From contig JAJSLK010000061.1 in NCBI GenBank assembly GCA_021272165.1, positions 1 through 64,000 on the forward strand: DNA of 64,000 nucleotides. The letters run 5' to 3'. Origin of the DNA: Methylacidiphilales bacterium (lineage in GTDB: Bacteria > Verrucomicrobiota > Verrucomicrobiia > Methylacidiphilales > UBA1321). The notes under the pieces were generated by a model that saw only the letters and a list, made by a program, of their open reading frames with translations, searched no databases and was not told the DNA's origin. How positions within the stretch are numbered: the first letter of the stretch is position 1; the number at the start of each line of letters is the position of its first letter. The position numbers and the translations under genes are program-made. Below are positions 17,483-26,588 of this stretch, one piece after another.

Positions 17483-18085
17483 TTATTGGGAGGGGATGTT
17501 CTCGGGCGGAGGTTGCTGCTGTTGCTGGGGATTGGGTGGCAGGGAAATGGCATGGCGACGGAACCGGGGGAGGGGCATGGGAGCGCCCATGTTGGGCGGC
17601 GACATGGCACCGGGCAGGCTGCCGGGCATGGGAATTTGCTGGGTAAGGCTCCCTGGCATGGGAGGAGCGGCATTGGGTGCAGGGGGAGGGGCGCCGGACG
17701 ATTTATCGAGCTTGAGGGTGATCCACTTGCCGTCCTTTTGCACGACCGCCTGGGTATCGGAACCATCATGGCCGAGAGCGACGGAGACGAGGGTGAGGCC
17801 GCGGGCCGGTTTATCGCTGGAGAGGAGGAAGGAGGAGCCCTGGTTGTTATTGTCGATGAGATTGATATAGGAAATACCGTCAATTTTGACGACGCCCTTG
17901 AGCGCGTAATCGCTTGAGCCCTGGGCCGTTTCAGATGCGGCGACGGCAAAGGGGGATTTGGTCCAGAGGACTTCGTAACGGGAGGCTTCAAAGCCGCTGC
18001 CGGGGAGAGGTTGATCGTCGGCCCGGATCGGGGAGAAGGCGAGAAGGCCGGAAGCGGTGAGAAGCAGAGGAAGAGATTTCATCAC
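17483..18085 (-). CDS. exported Pro/Gln-rich protein, candidate GspC/PilP equivalent
   Basis: 200 residues. A signal peptide (KSLPLLLTASGLLAFSPIRA) is followed by a compact domain with YALKGVVKIDGISYINLIDN and then a Pro/Met/Gln-rich tail. The pattern (short beta domain with LxGVxxxxGxxxAxI) recalls the homology region of GspC and the beta domain of PilP, which contact the secretin N0 domain. The gene sits directly before gspD and overlaps the GspM-like gene by 4 nt, exactly where such a connector is expected, and no other gspC is present. Sequence alone does not prove it. Confidence 0.45.
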   Translation of the reverse strand: MMKSLPLLLTASGLLAFSPIRADDQPLPGSGFEASRYEVLWTKSPFAVAASETAQGSSDYALKGVVKIDGISYINLIDNNNQGSSFLLSSDKPARGLTLVSVALGHDGSDTQAVVQKDGKWITLKLDKSSGAPPPAPNAAPPMPGSLTQQIPMPGSLPGAMSPPNMGAPMPLPRFRRHAISLPPNPQQQQQPPPENIPSQ

Positions 18086-18612
18086 GCGCCTTTCTTATAG
18101 TAGCGGGCAACCTGGAGTTCGCAGTCCATCGATTTCTGGTCCTGATCGGCTTTTAATGAGGTGATGGAAATGGCATAAAAGTTTTCGGGCTTTTGGAGGC
18201 CGGCGAGCCATTTGCAGATTCCTTCCATGCTGCCCTTGACCTTGATGGTGACATTGAGCCGCGTGCCGGCGGCGCCTTCCTGGGAGTTGGCGCCGAGGCC
18301 CTGTTGGAGAATTTCAAGATCGTTGTCGCTGGCGCCTTTTTTCACGTCCTGCGAAAGCTGGGCCTGGGCATAGCCGGCCTCGCCGAGAGGGGGCTGATGT
18401 TGCTTGATCCAGGCGGCGCGTTTGGCCCAGAGGTCGGCTTTTTCGAGATCGATTTCGGCGACGGCCTTGTCGGTCTTAAGGCCGGTGAGTTCCAACTGAA
18501 GCTTTGATTGCCGCTGCGAGAGCCAGCCATAGCCAAAATAATTTCCGCCGAGGAAAATGATCGCGGCCAGGAGCACCAGCAGGCGTTTTTCGTTGGAGGT
18601 TCTAGGGCGCAC
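18082..18612 (-). CDS. GspM-like inner-membrane assembly protein
   Basis: About 176 residues from a GTG at 18612, which lies inside the end of the GspL-like gene. An upstream in-frame ATG at 18834 would add 74 residues that are a shadow of that gene. One membrane helix near the N-terminus (RLLVLLAAIIFLGGNYFGYG) leads to a coiled-coil segment and a ferredoxin-like domain (RLNVTIKVKGSMEGICKWLA then YAISITSLKAD), the layout of GspM/PilO. It likely pairs with the GspL-like protein. Confidence 0.65.
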   Translation of the reverse strand: MRPRTSNEKRLLVLLAAIIFLGGNYFGYGWLSQRQSKLQLELTGLKTDKAVAEIDLEKADLWAKRAAWIKQHQPPLGEAGYAQAQLSQDVKKGASDNDLEILQQGLGANSQEGAAGTRLNVTIKVKGSMEGICKWLAGLQKPENFYAISITSLKADQDQKSMDCELQVARYYKKGA

Positions 18613-19852
18613 GGGTTCCTTCGATTTGGAATTGGGTGAGATCGTTGGCGGCGAGAGTGGGCTGGCTCCGTTCCCAGTGGTAACCGGCGAAACGGTTATC
18701 GTTTTGGAGCTTGTCGAGGAATTGGAAGGCGGCGGGAGCATTCTTGGCCTCACCCTTGATGAGGAGATGGCTGTCATCGGCCTCGAAGAGGGTGAGATGT
18801 AAGTCGTCGGCAGGAATGGCCTCGTTGGTCGCACGAAGGATTTCGAGCGGATAGCCCGATTCGTCGACTACCGGCCGCAGGGCATTCCAGGCGGCCTGGG
18901 TGGCGTGGATCTGGGCGAGGGTGGCCGCATGGGCCGATTGCCATTTGCGGAGGGCGTCGCCCTGCTGGGAGAGAAAATAGAAGCGGATAAGGAGAAATCC
19001 GGCGATGAGAAGATAGGCGGCGAGGCCGAGGAAGATGCCGCGGCGGCGCCAGCGCCAAACTTCCTGTTGGCGTTGCGCCTCGCTGACCGTGCCGGGAGTG
19101 AGTTTCCAGACCGGTGACGGCGCGCGGGGAGGAGGCTTTTGCGGGACGGTAACGGAAAGCTGCAGCGTGGCGCGGAGCGATTCAACTTCGGCAGGGGTGG
19201 CATCGACCCAGAGGACGATTTGCCGGAGGTTGGTGAGAATGCCCTGCATGATGAGGGTGGCGCGGAGGCAGGTGAGGTCCTGCAAAACGCGCGGGGTGAT
19301 GTGCTCATCACCAAGCGCCTGGAAGTAGACGAGATGATTGTCACGGGTGAAAGCGACGACGAGCTGATCCTGCTCGCGCCAGACGGTGATGGCATTTTCC
19401 GGAAGCTCGAGATAGCGGGCAGAGAGGTCGAAACGGCGGTAGGCTTCGACATGGAGTTCGGGATCTTCGGTGGCGGGAAGAACGCCGACGGTGACGAGGG
19501 TGCGGTTTTCTTCCGTGGCGGCAACGGACCAGTCGGCGACGGCAACGCCGTTGCGGGGTTGGAGTCCGCGGAGTTCCAATTGCAGCGGGATCATTTGGCC
19601 GAACTGCTTGGGATCGGTTTCGTTGAGCCAAAGGGGAAGGCAGTAGACCTGTGAGACTGGCAGTGCGAGAGTCGTCTGTTTGCTGAGACGGTTGTCGTTG
19701 GGCGATGAGCAGGCCTGAATGCATTGTGGTTCGGCCTGACCGCCCAGAACCCAAACTTCCCATGGCTCGGCACTGGTGGCGCCGGGAAGCAGGACAGCGC
19801 GTTCGCCTTTATGGAGGGAGCGCGTTGCTTTTGTTTTTACTGCTCGGACCAT
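18602..19852 (-). CDS. GspL-like/PilM-PilN-like secretion ATPase anchor
   Basis: 416 residues. The N-terminal 240 residues form a soluble, actin-like (PilM-type) region (for example TLVTVGVLPATED and LRQIVLWVDATPAEVESLRA). One membrane helix follows (GIFLGLAAYLLIAGFLLIRF), then a coiled coil and a periplasmic domain (LHLTLFEADDSHLLIKGEA, a ferredoxin-like fold). This is the GspL layout: the cytoplasmic part holds the GspE ATPase, the periplasmic part binds GspM. It overlaps gspK by 16 nt. Sequence similarity to classical GspL is low. Confidence 0.65.
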   Translation of the reverse strand: MVRAVKTKATRSLHKGERAVLLPGATSAEPWEVWVLGGQAEPQCIQACSSPNDNRLSKQTTLALPVSQVYCLPLWLNETDPKQFGQMIPLQLELRGLQPRNGVAVADWSVAATEENRTLVTVGVLPATEDPELHVEAYRRFDLSARYLELPENAITVWREQDQLVVAFTRDNHLVYFQALGDEHITPRVLQDLTCLRATLIMQGILTNLRQIVLWVDATPAEVESLRATLQLSVTVPQKPPPRAPSPVWKLTPGTVSEAQRQQEVWRWRRRGIFLGLAAYLLIAGFLLIRFYFLSQQGDALRKWQSAHAATLAQIHATQAAWNALRPVVDESGYPLEILRATNEAIPADDLHLTLFEADDSHLLIKGEAKNAPAAFQFLDKLQNDNRFAGYHWERSQPTLAANDLTQFQIEGTRAP

Positions 19853-20790
19853 AACAAGTATTGGGGAGGATTAGCGTTAAGTCGCGTAACGACTGAAATC
19901 ATGACGCGGACACCTTGCACTTGGCCAACACTTTCGACACGGCGGAAGGGATCCTGGAAGGAAATTTCGGCCCCGAGGGTCTTCATGGCAAGGTCGGAGA
20001 TACCCAAGTCGGCCTGCAAGGCCTGAACGTTGGGCACGGGGACATCGTCGGGAGTACCGGGAATACCGTCACGGCCATTGCGAACGGAGGTGAAAAAAGT
20101 GACGCGGCTGGGATCGATGCCGAAGACGGCGGCAATGAGGTCGGCTGGAGCTTCGTTGACATTGAGGGCCCCGGCGCTCCAGAGTGTGAAGCTGTCGCGC
20201 CAGTTGGGGCGGACTTTTTGGATCAGATCCATGCCCATGACCTGAGTGACTTCGTCGAGTGATGTAAAAGCTTGGTAGGTAGGGCGTTGAGGAAGGCCGG
20301 CGGCCTCGTAATCGCTGGCTTTGGCGCCATTGAGGCTGCGGAGGTCACCCGGGGTGATCCAGTCATAGAGGCAGTCGGCGACATGGTCGGCATCGGCGAG
20401 CTGAAGACCCCATTGGGTGAAGAGATTGACGAGGATTTCGCGATGACCGCTCTGGAGAACGTAGTTGAGGTTGAGGCGAGCGCCTTCACTTTCGATGTTG
20501 ACGTTGAACTGCTGGCCGGGACCGGCTTGCTGGTTTAGGAGGGGATCGTTTTTAAGCAACTGCGGATTGAAGCCGAAGGCGAGGCCGCTGAGGGCGAGGG
20601 CGCGGGCTTGGAGGGCAGTCTGGTTCTGGGCGGAGTGATCGACGGAAAGCTCGACCATATCGACGACACCGAGAACGGCCATGCCGAGGAGAAGCAGGCA
20701 CCAGAGGACCAGAATGAGGGCCGAGCCTTTTTTTCGGTGATCGCGGCGTGGGCGAAAGGCCGGGGGAGTGGATGACGCGGGCGGGTTCAC
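19837..20790 (-). CDS. gspK: type II secretion minor pseudopilin GspK
   Basis: 317 residues from GTG 20790, which overlaps the gspI stop as GTGA; an in-frame ATG at 20847 lies within gspI and is rejected. A prepilin-type helix (KKGSALILVLWCLLLLGMAV) is followed by a large domain typical of GspK, including ARLNLNYVLQSGHREILVNL, LYDWITPGDLRS, and the helix-hairpin-helix-like LNVNEAPADLIAAVFGID. GspK caps the pseudopilus tip with GspI and GspJ. As usual for GspK, the residue after the cleavage Gly is small and the Glu at +5 is absent. Confidence 0.85.
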   Translation of the reverse strand: MNPPASSTPPAFRPRRDHRKKGSALILVLWCLLLLGMAVLGVVDMVELSVDHSAQNQTALQARALALSGLAFGFNPQLLKNDPLLNQQAGPGQQFNVNIESEGARLNLNYVLQSGHREILVNLFTQWGLQLADADHVADCLYDWITPGDLRSLNGAKASDYEAAGLPQRPTYQAFTSLDEVTQVMGMDLIQKVRPNWRDSFTLWSAGALNVNEAPADLIAAVFGIDPSRVTFFTSVRNGRDGIPGTPDDVPVPNVQALQADLGISDLAMKTLGAEISFQDPFRRVESVGQVQGVRVMISVVTRLNANPPQYLLWSEQ

Positions 20791-21191
20791 GGCTGGTAGA
20801 TGAGTTCCGAGACGCTGCGGTCGTCCGGCCCCTCGTCGGTGGTCCATTTCACGGTGATGGTGACGCGGAACATGGAGGCGACGATTTGCTTCTTCTGGTC
20901 CTGGAACTGGGCGGGCTGGATGGTGACGTGATAGGTGAGACCGGAGCCATCATCGGGCAGATCGCGGTCGGTGGCGGAAATCGGGCCGGAATGAAGGAGG
21001 GCCATCTGGTTTTCAAGACCGCGCATGGCGGCGTCGATTTCGAGGCGGGACTTGGCGGCATCGAGAGCGGCATCGAGGGTTTTGACCAAGGAGAAGGCGA
21101 CGAGGGCGAAAATAGTCAGGGCCGCGATGACCTCAACGAGGACCATGCCGCGCTGGCCATGCCGGCGACGATACAGAAGAAAACGGCTCAT
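20787..21191 (-). CDS. gspI: minor pseudopilin GspI-like
   Basis: 134 residues. The prepilin signal is RRHGQRG^MVLVEVIAALTIF, with Glu at +5, cleaved by the prepilin peptidase. The rest is a small beta domain ending in SVSELIYQP. Size and place (between gspH and gspK) fit GspI. ATGA overlap with gspH and GTGA overlap with gspK show tight coupling. Confidence 0.75.
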   Translation of the reverse strand: MSRFLLYRRRHGQRGMVLVEVIAALTIFALVAFSLVKTLDAALDAAKSRLEIDAAMRGLENQMALLHSGPISATDRDLPDDGSGLTYHVTIQPAQFQDQKKQIVASMFRVTITVKWTTDEGPDDRSVSELIYQP

Positions 21192-21766
21192 GGGATGTAG
21201 GCCTCCTCGTCCTCGACGTTCCCGGTGAGCGCGTTGAAGCTCATTTCGATCCAGGCATCGCCGCGGGTGAGGCGGACGCGCTGCGCGGGGCAGAGTTCGC
21301 CGGGGGTGAAAGTCCAGGTGGTGTCCGGCATGTCGACCCAGGCGTGGAGTTTTTTGGGATCGGGGGCGAGAAGCTTGTTGGAACTGTCGAGTTGCTGGGA
21401 GAATTCAGTGGCCTCGAGGCTGGGAGCGGAATCGGATGCGATGGCGGGGTTGGCCGCGGTCGGAGTGGCGTCGGCGAGGGAATGAAGGCTCATCGAGGAG
21501 GCGGTGAGATCGATGACGTAGACGCGTTTTTGTTCGGCACTGCGCAGCATGGCGGTTTTGACCATGAGGGAGAGCTGATGGGCATCCTTGCGCAGACCCT
21601 GTTCAACGAAGGCCGATTTCATGCCGGGCATCATCGCGCCACCGAGGAGGGCGATGATGAAGAGAACGAGGCACATTTCGAGCAGCGTGAAGCCGCTCTG
21701 GCGTGCCGATGACAATGGCCGCCATCCGCCGGGAGCAAAGGCTCGGGGATTGGCGCCTGGTCTCAT
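21188..21766 (-). CDS. gspH: minor pseudopilin GspH-like
   Basis: 192 residues. The prepilin leader (ending RQSG^FTLLEMCLVLFIIA) is unusually long, about 24 residues, rich in Arg/Pro/Gly. The mature part has the alpha helix and a beta domain in which QKRVYVIDLTASSMSLHSLA is GspH-like. It starts 8 nt after gspG. Assignment to GspH rests on the gene order G-H-I-K and fold pattern. Confidence 0.65.
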   Translation of the reverse strand: MRPGANPRAFAPGGWRPLSSARQSGFTLLEMCLVLFIIALLGGAMMPGMKSAFVEQGLRKDAHQLSLMVKTAMLRSAEQKRVYVIDLTASSMSLHSLADATPTAANPAIASDSAPSLEATEFSQQLDSSNKLLAPDPKKLHAWVDMPDTTWTFTPGELCPAQRVRLTRGDAWIEMSFNALTGNVEDEEAYIP

Positions 21767-21774
21767 GTGGCCTT

Positions 21775-22242
21775 TCAGTTGCCGGTTGAAGCCGAGTCGG
21801 GCCAGTTGCCGATATCGTCGGCCGTATCGGGAATGCCGTCAGGGCCCATGGAATAGACGTCGTAACTGTCGGGATTATGCTTGCCCGGATAGGTGTACTG
21901 GTAAAGGTGGCCCCACGGATCTTTTGTTTCCTCGCCTTCGAGCAGCGCGCGGTAGTGGTTCGGGACCGGTTCCGTGCTCGGTTTGGTCCAAAGGACCGAG
22001 AGGCCCTGTTCAGTGGTGGGAAGTGAACCGGTTTCCAGTTGGTAGGCGGCGAGGAGCTGCTTGAAGCCGAGGACGTCGGTCTGCGCTTTTTCGCGTTTAC
22101 CGAATTCGCTGGTGTCGCCGATCTTGTAGATGACCATGCCCATGAGCAGGGCGATGATCGTGAGCACGATCAGCATTTCCATGAGGGTGAAGCCGCGGCG
22201 CAAGGCGCGGTAAATGGGTCGTGAGAAGGAGGGGAATTTCAT
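21775..22242 (-). CDS. gspG: type II secretion major pseudopilin GspG
   Basis: 155 residues. Prepilin signal RRG^FTLMEMLIVLTIIALLMG with Glu +5. The mature domain carries the GspG hallmarks: SLPTTEQGLSVLW, DPWGHLYQYTYPG, DVYSMGPDGIPD and the calcium-site DDIGNW. It builds the pseudopilus shaft that pushes substrates through GspD. It overlaps the preceding 445-residue gene by 4 nt. Confidence 0.95.
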   Translation of the reverse strand: MKFPSFSRPIYRALRRGFTLMEMLIVLTIIALLMGMVIYKIGDTSEFGKREKAQTDVLGFKQLLAAYQLETGSLPTTEQGLSVLWTKPSTEPVPNHYRALLEGEETKDPWGHLYQYTYPGKHNPDSYDVYSMGPDGIPDTADDIGNWPDSASTGN

Positions 22243-23576
22243 GGCTGGATGTCAGTTGAGGTTGAAGAAGGGGAAGCGGGTGCAGGTGTGGGCGTCGGAG
22301 TCGAATCATCCTGCATCGGCCCGGGGTCGGGCGACGAGGTCTGGGACTGGAGCGAACGGGCGGTATCGCCCGGCGTCGAAATGTCGGGAGCAGAGGTGGG
22401 CTCCGGCGATGGCGTGGGCAAGGGGCCGGTGAGTTCATCGTAACTGGTGGCTGAATCGGTCGCGTCCGATGGGGCGGGAGTGGGCGGCGGAGTCGGGATG
22501 GGGGTTGCGGCAGCGTTGGATGTTGAGGCCGGATAGCTGAGCTGTAGGATGAGATCCTTGAGGGCAAGGGGAGCCGTGGTAGCCGGGGTGTCCGCGGCGG
22601 GGGAAGTATCGGATTCGGCGGAGAAGAGAATGGTGTTTTCGCCGGTCTTGAGGAGCGGGGCGGCGACATAGAACGATCCGTTGCGCCAGCCGACATAACC
22701 ATTTGACGAAAGAGCGGAATCGTAGCCGCCGTCGGCGAGGTCGGGAACTGTGGGGGTGACAGTGCCGGCGCGCTGTTCATTGATCCAGACGACGAGATGC
22801 TGCCCGAGGGGCAGGCCGGCTTCCTGGAAATCGAGGCGGCCGGAAAGCGGAACATGGTCGAGTTTCACGCTGAATTCGACGCCCTGCTCAATGCGCTGGG
22901 GCTGGTCGGTGATGGGGACGGTGACCAGCATGCCCTGCCAGGCGCCGTTATCGGACGGATTGGGCTGGCCGTTAAACTTCTGCGCGAGCTGGGTGGGGCC
23001 GGTTTCGGGCGTGACGAGGAGGTCCTGGACTTTGGGCGAGACGGCGCCGTTCTTCGATTCAAGCCATTCCAGTTTGATTTGGGCAATGCCGAGGTCGCTG
23101 CTACCGCATTGGAAGGTGAGGGTGCCATCACCCAAAAGCGTTTCCGGCGAGATGAGAAGGCTGCGTTGATTGCTCATGCCGATACCTTCATAGAAATTTT
23201 CGGAAAGGACCTGCGCGCCCTGGGTTCCCTTCCAGGTGATGCGGAGAAAACCGCCTTCCTTTTCCTGGAAGAAGACGGTGACGAGGAGGGAAGCGTTGGT
23301 CTCAGGGGTGAGGAGGGGAAGATTGAGCGTGGCGAAGGTGGCCGCGGGCATGTCGGGCTGGCCGAGCCAGGAAGGCGTGGTGAGGCCGGACGAAAGAGGG
23401 AAGGTGAGCACGTAGGAAGTCGGAGGGTCCATGGCGCGAAGCAAGGGGCTGGTGGCGAAAATAAAGAACAACCCCATCCAGGCCAAAGGCCGGGAGAAAA
23501 ATGAGGGCGTCGCCGCAAATTGGCTGGAAGGGGAGTTCACGACACGGGAGTCAATCTTATAACGGGAGAGACGCAA
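22239..23576 (-). CDS. exported protein of unknown function inside the gsp operon
   Basis: 445 residues. A hydrophobic segment at residues 30-47 (RPLAWMGLFFIFATSPLLRA) looks like a signal peptide after an unusually long N-terminus; the true start may lie further in. Residues 50-340 are beta-rich with repeated lectin-like or jelly-roll-like patterns (FLRITWKGTQGAQVLSENFY, GRLDFQEAGLPLGQHLVVWI). The last 100 residues are a disordered Pro/Thr/Ser tail. No family is recognised. It lies between gspF and gspG and overlaps gspG by 4 nt, so it is made with the apparatus; it could be an extra periplasmic component or a dedicated substrate. Confidence 0.6.
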   Translation of the reverse strand: MRLSRYKIDSRVVNSPSSQFAATPSFFSRPLAWMGLFFIFATSPLLRAMDPPTSYVLTFPLSSGLTTPSWLGQPDMPAATFATLNLPLLTPETNASLLVTVFFQEKEGGFLRITWKGTQGAQVLSENFYEGIGMSNQRSLLISPETLLGDGTLTFQCGSSDLGIAQIKLEWLESKNGAVSPKVQDLLVTPETGPTQLAQKFNGQPNPSDNGAWQGMLVTVPITDQPQRIEQGVEFSVKLDHVPLSGRLDFQEAGLPLGQHLVVWINEQRAGTVTPTVPDLADGGYDSALSSNGYVGWRNGSFYVAAPLLKTGENTILFSAESDTSPAADTPATTAPLALKDLILQLSYPASTSNAAATPIPTPPPTPAPSDATDSATSYDELTGPLPTPSPEPTSAPDISTPGDTARSLQSQTSSPDPGPMQDDSTPTPTPAPASPSSTSTDIQP

Positions 23577-23581
23577 GATTC

Positions 23582-23611
23582 AAATCGCGATCTTGTAACC
23601 TTTCGCGATTT
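23582..23611 (-). promoter_or_regulatory. inverted repeat between gspF and the next operon gene
   Basis: AAATCGCGA (23582-23590) and TCGCGATTT (23603-23611) form a 9-bp stem with a 12-nt loop directly after the gspF stop codon. No long T run follows on the minus strand, so partial termination or mRNA processing is more likely than a full stop. Confidence 0.5.
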
Positions 23612-24876
23612 TAATGGTGGGTCTGGAGCCCATGCATGGCGTCATAGATGCCGGTAATCATCGACCAGGCGATGAGGAGAACCATGACGCCGAGCACCGC
23701 AATGATGATGAGCGGAACAATGGACATGATGCGGTCAACGCGGAGCTGGATGATTTTGTCGTACCGCTTGCCGATTTTTTCCATGGTTGAGCCGAGATCG
23801 CCGGTCTGCTCGCCGACTTTCATTAAGTCACGCAGATTGGGGGGGAAATGGCCGACCGATTTCATGGCACGGGTGAGCGAGGCGCCCTCGCCGACGAGAT
23901 CGGTGACCCGGAGGACGAGGCCCTGGAAAAAGACATTGCCGGTAGCTCGGCTCATCAGCTTCATCGCGGTGAGGAGCGGCAGGCCGTTCTGGAGCAGGTT
24001 GGCCATGGTCTGGCAGAACTGGGCATAGAACGAGGCGCTGAGCAGCGGCCCGATGAGGGGAAGCTTGAGTTTCGCTTCATCCCACCAGCGGCGGCCATCG
24101 GGCTGGCGGATCATGACGACAAAAAAGGCCACGCCGACGGCGAGGACGGCGCCGACCCACAGGCCATATTCCTGGGTGCCCTTGCTGAGATGGATGAGGA
24201 GGTAGGTGGGCAAGGGCATGGCGCTGCCCGTCTTGGCGAAGAGGCTGGTCATCTGCGGGACGAGATAAGTCATGAAGACGACCATGGCGGCGGTGCCGGC
24301 CAGGACGAGGGCGCCGGGGTAGATGAGCGCGAGCTGAACCCGGCCGCGGAGTTCCTGCATGGCGATCAGATGGGTGGCCTGACGCTCGAGGAGGGGGGCG
24401 AGCGCGCCGCTGACTTCGCCCGCGGCGACGAGGTTGCAATAGAGTTCGCCGAAATTGGGTGAGGCAATCTTGAGCGCTTCGGAGAAGCTGGTGCCATCGC
24501 GAACTTTTTCGCGCAGAAAGGCGGCGACTTGTTTGACCGGCGAGCGTTCCTCCCGGTTTTCCATCAACTGGAGCGCCGGTTCAAGTTGAAGCCCGGAATT
24601 GAGGAAGTCAGAGAGCTCGTCGGTGAAAAGAATGACCTGCGCGTTGGTGAGGCGGATTCCGCCGGTGGTCTGCCGATGGGGCTGGACGATATCCTGCGCG
24701 CGAGCCCCAGATGCCTTGCGGGGAGCCGCCATGGCCTCGGACTTGGCAATGAGGGTGAGGGGCTGAATTTTGTCCGTTGTGAGCCGGCGAAGCGCTTCGG
24801 AGCGGCTGGACGCGACGACCTCGCCCGCGCGGGGTTCACCCCGTTCCCCCGTTCCCTGGTAGGCAAAGACGGCCAT
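23611..24876 (-). CDS. gspF: type II secretion inner-membrane platform protein
   Basis: 421 residues. Two copies of the T2SSF/PilC cytoplasmic helical domain (about residues 80-200 and 285-405: FTDELSDFLNSGLQLEPALQ and FYAQFCQTMANLLQNGLPLL) and three membrane segments (LIYPGALVLAGTAAMVVFMT; GLWVGAVLAVGVAFFVVMI; IVPLIIIAVLGVMVLLIAWS). The first 50 residues are the usual N-terminal GspF region (FAYQGTGERGEPRAGEVVAS). It couples the GspE motor to pseudopilus growth. It starts 11 nt after gspE. Confidence 0.93.
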   Translation of the reverse strand: MAVFAYQGTGERGEPRAGEVVASSRSEALRRLTTDKIQPLTLIAKSEAMAAPRKASGARAQDIVQPHRQTTGGIRLTNAQVILFTDELSDFLNSGLQLEPALQLMENREERSPVKQVAAFLREKVRDGTSFSEALKIASPNFGELYCNLVAAGEVSGALAPLLERQATHLIAMQELRGRVQLALIYPGALVLAGTAAMVVFMTYLVPQMTSLFAKTGSAMPLPTYLLIHLSKGTQEYGLWVGAVLAVGVAFFVVMIRQPDGRRWWDEAKLKLPLIGPLLSASFYAQFCQTMANLLQNGLPLLTAMKLMSRATGNVFFQGLVLRVTDLVGEGASLTRAMKSVGHFPPNLRDLMKVGEQTGDLGSTMEKIGKRYDKIIQLRVDRIMSIVPLIIIAVLGVMVLLIAWSMITGIYDAMHGLQTHH

Positions 24877-24887
24877 AAAAATGGGGC

Positions 24888-26588
24888 TTATTCGTCGAGC
24901 GTTTCGAGATCGGCGGCGGTGACGCGGACGACTTCCTCGACCGTGGTGGTGCCGGCGATGACACGGTTCCAGCCGTCCTGCCGCAACGGAACCATGCCTT
25001 CCTGAAGCGCCTTTGCGCGGAGGGCCTCGCCGGCGGCGCCGCGCGAGATCATTTCCTGCAAGGCGGGAGTGACCATGACGATTTCAAAGAGCGCGGCGCG
25101 GCCCTGGTAGCCGGTCTGGCGGCATTCCTCGCAGCCCTTGGCCTGGAGGATGCGGTCGGCGTGGGCCATGGGAAAACCGATCTGCTCGAGATAAGGCTGC
25201 TTATGGGACGCCGGCGCCTTGCAATGAGGACAGAGGACACGGACGAGGCGCTGGGCGAGAAAGGCGCGGACGGAGGAGGAGACAAGGAAGGGTTGCACGC
25301 CCATGTCGATGAGACGGGTGATGCCGCCGATGGCGTCGTTGGTGTGGAGGGTGCTGAAGACGAGGTGGCCGGTGAGGGCGGCACGGATGGCGATTTCGGC
25401 CGTTTCGAAGTCGCGCATCTCACCGATCATGATGACGTTGGGGTCGCCGCGGAGGATGCTGCGCAGGGCGGTGGCGAAGGTGAGGTTGATTTCGGGTTTG
25501 ATGGCGATCTGCATCACGCCGGGGAGCTTGTGTTCGACGGGGTCCTCGACGGTGACGATGCGGCGTTCCATGGTGTTGAGCATGGAGAGGAAGGTGTAGA
25601 GCGAGGTGCTCTTGCCGCAGCCGGTGGGACCGGTGAGGAGGATGATGCCATTGGGCTGGGCGATGAGCTCGCGGATTTTCCGTTCCGTTTCGGGGGTGAG
25701 GCCGAGGAGGGAGAAGTCGAACCGGTTGCGGGCGAGGAGACGGAGGCTGATGCTTTCGCCGCTGACAGTGGGGATGGTGGCGACGCGAACATCGATAGGC
25801 TGGCCCTCCATCTCCAGGTTGATGCGGCCATCCTGCGGCATGCGGCGCTCGGCGATGTCGAGGTGGGCCATGATCTTGACGCGGGAAATGACGCTGGCCT
25901 GGAGGACCTTGATCCGGGAGGGGACGGGCGCTTCGTGGAGCACGCCGTCAATGCGGTAGCGGATGCGGAGGTCGTTTTCGAGCGGCTCGATGTGAATGTC
26001 GGTTGCGCGTTCGTCGAGGGCCTCGCGCATGATCTGGTTGACGAAACTGACGACGGTGGCCTCGGGATCTTCCTCATCGAGGACGTTGACCTCCTGCTTC
26101 ACATCGAAGGCGGCATCGTCGACGTCGCGGCCCTCGAGGATGGCATCGAAGGTCTCGGCCCCGACGCCATAGCCGGAACGAAGCGCGGCAAGAATATTGC
26201 GTCGGGTGGCGACGCACCAGGTGATCGGTTCCTTCATTTCGCGGGCAACGACCTGCCGCGCGGTGAGGTTGAAGGGGTCGTAGGTGAGAACGTAGAGACC
26301 GTGTTCGTTGAGGCGGACGGGATAGAGGTGGTAGCGGAGGGCGAGACGCGCGGGGAACTGGGAGCGGAGCGTGTCGTCCATGGGCGGCAGCGCGGCGTCC
26401 CACCAGGGAAGGCCGAAGCGGCTGCAGATTTCGCGGAGGAAGGGGTGCTCGGTGACAAGCTGCTTTTCGAACAGGCCGCCGATGAGCGAGAGCTGCTGGG
26501 CGAGGCTCGAGTCGATGGTTTCGTGAATCAGCGCTTCGTCGCCCAGGCGGGATTCGACGGCGAGATTTTTGAGCAACTTGTGTGGCAC
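24888..26588 (-). CDS. gspE: type II secretion ATPase
   Basis: 566 residues. N-terminal GspE-II domains, then the secretion ATPase core: Walker A GPTGCGKSTS, Asp box TVEDPVEHKLPGV, Walker B ILRGDPNVIMIGEMRDFETA, His box GHLVFSTLHTNDAIGGITRL. The C-terminal zinc element is present (LCPHCK and CEECRQTGYQGRAALFEI). It powers pseudopilus extension from the cytoplasmic side. First gene of the minus-strand gsp operon; a 146-bp divergent region separates it from the pseudopilin gene at 26735. Confidence 0.95.
   Translation of the reverse strand: MPHKLLKNLAVESRLGDEALIHETIDSSLAQQLSLIGGLFEKQLVTEHPFLREICSRFGLPWWDAALPPMDDTLRSQFPARLALRYHLYPVRLNEHGLYVLTYDPFNLTARQVVAREMKEPITWCVATRRNILAALRSGYGVGAETFDAILEGRDVDDAAFDVKQEVNVLDEEDPEATVVSFVNQIMREALDERATDIHIEPLENDLRIRYRIDGVLHEAPVPSRIKVLQASVISRVKIMAHLDIAERRMPQDGRINLEMEGQPIDVRVATIPTVSGESISLRLLARNRFDFSLLGLTPETERKIRELIAQPNGIILLTGPTGCGKSTSLYTFLSMLNTMERRIVTVEDPVEHKLPGVMQIAIKPEINLTFATALRSILRGDPNVIMIGEMRDFETAEIAIRAALTGHLVFSTLHTNDAIGGITRLIDMGVQPFLVSSSVRAFLAQRLVRVLCPHCKAPASHKQPYLEQIGFPMAHADRILQAKGCEECRQTGYQGRAALFEIVMVTPALQEMISRGAAGEALRAKALQEGMVPLRQDGWNRVIAGTTTVEEVVRVTAADLETLDE

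Noticed and set aside
18613-18834. Longer N-terminus for the GspM-like protein
   Set aside because: It lies within the GspL-like gene and reads as Ser/Pro-rich shadow; the GTG at 18612 overlaps the GspL-like stop as expected.
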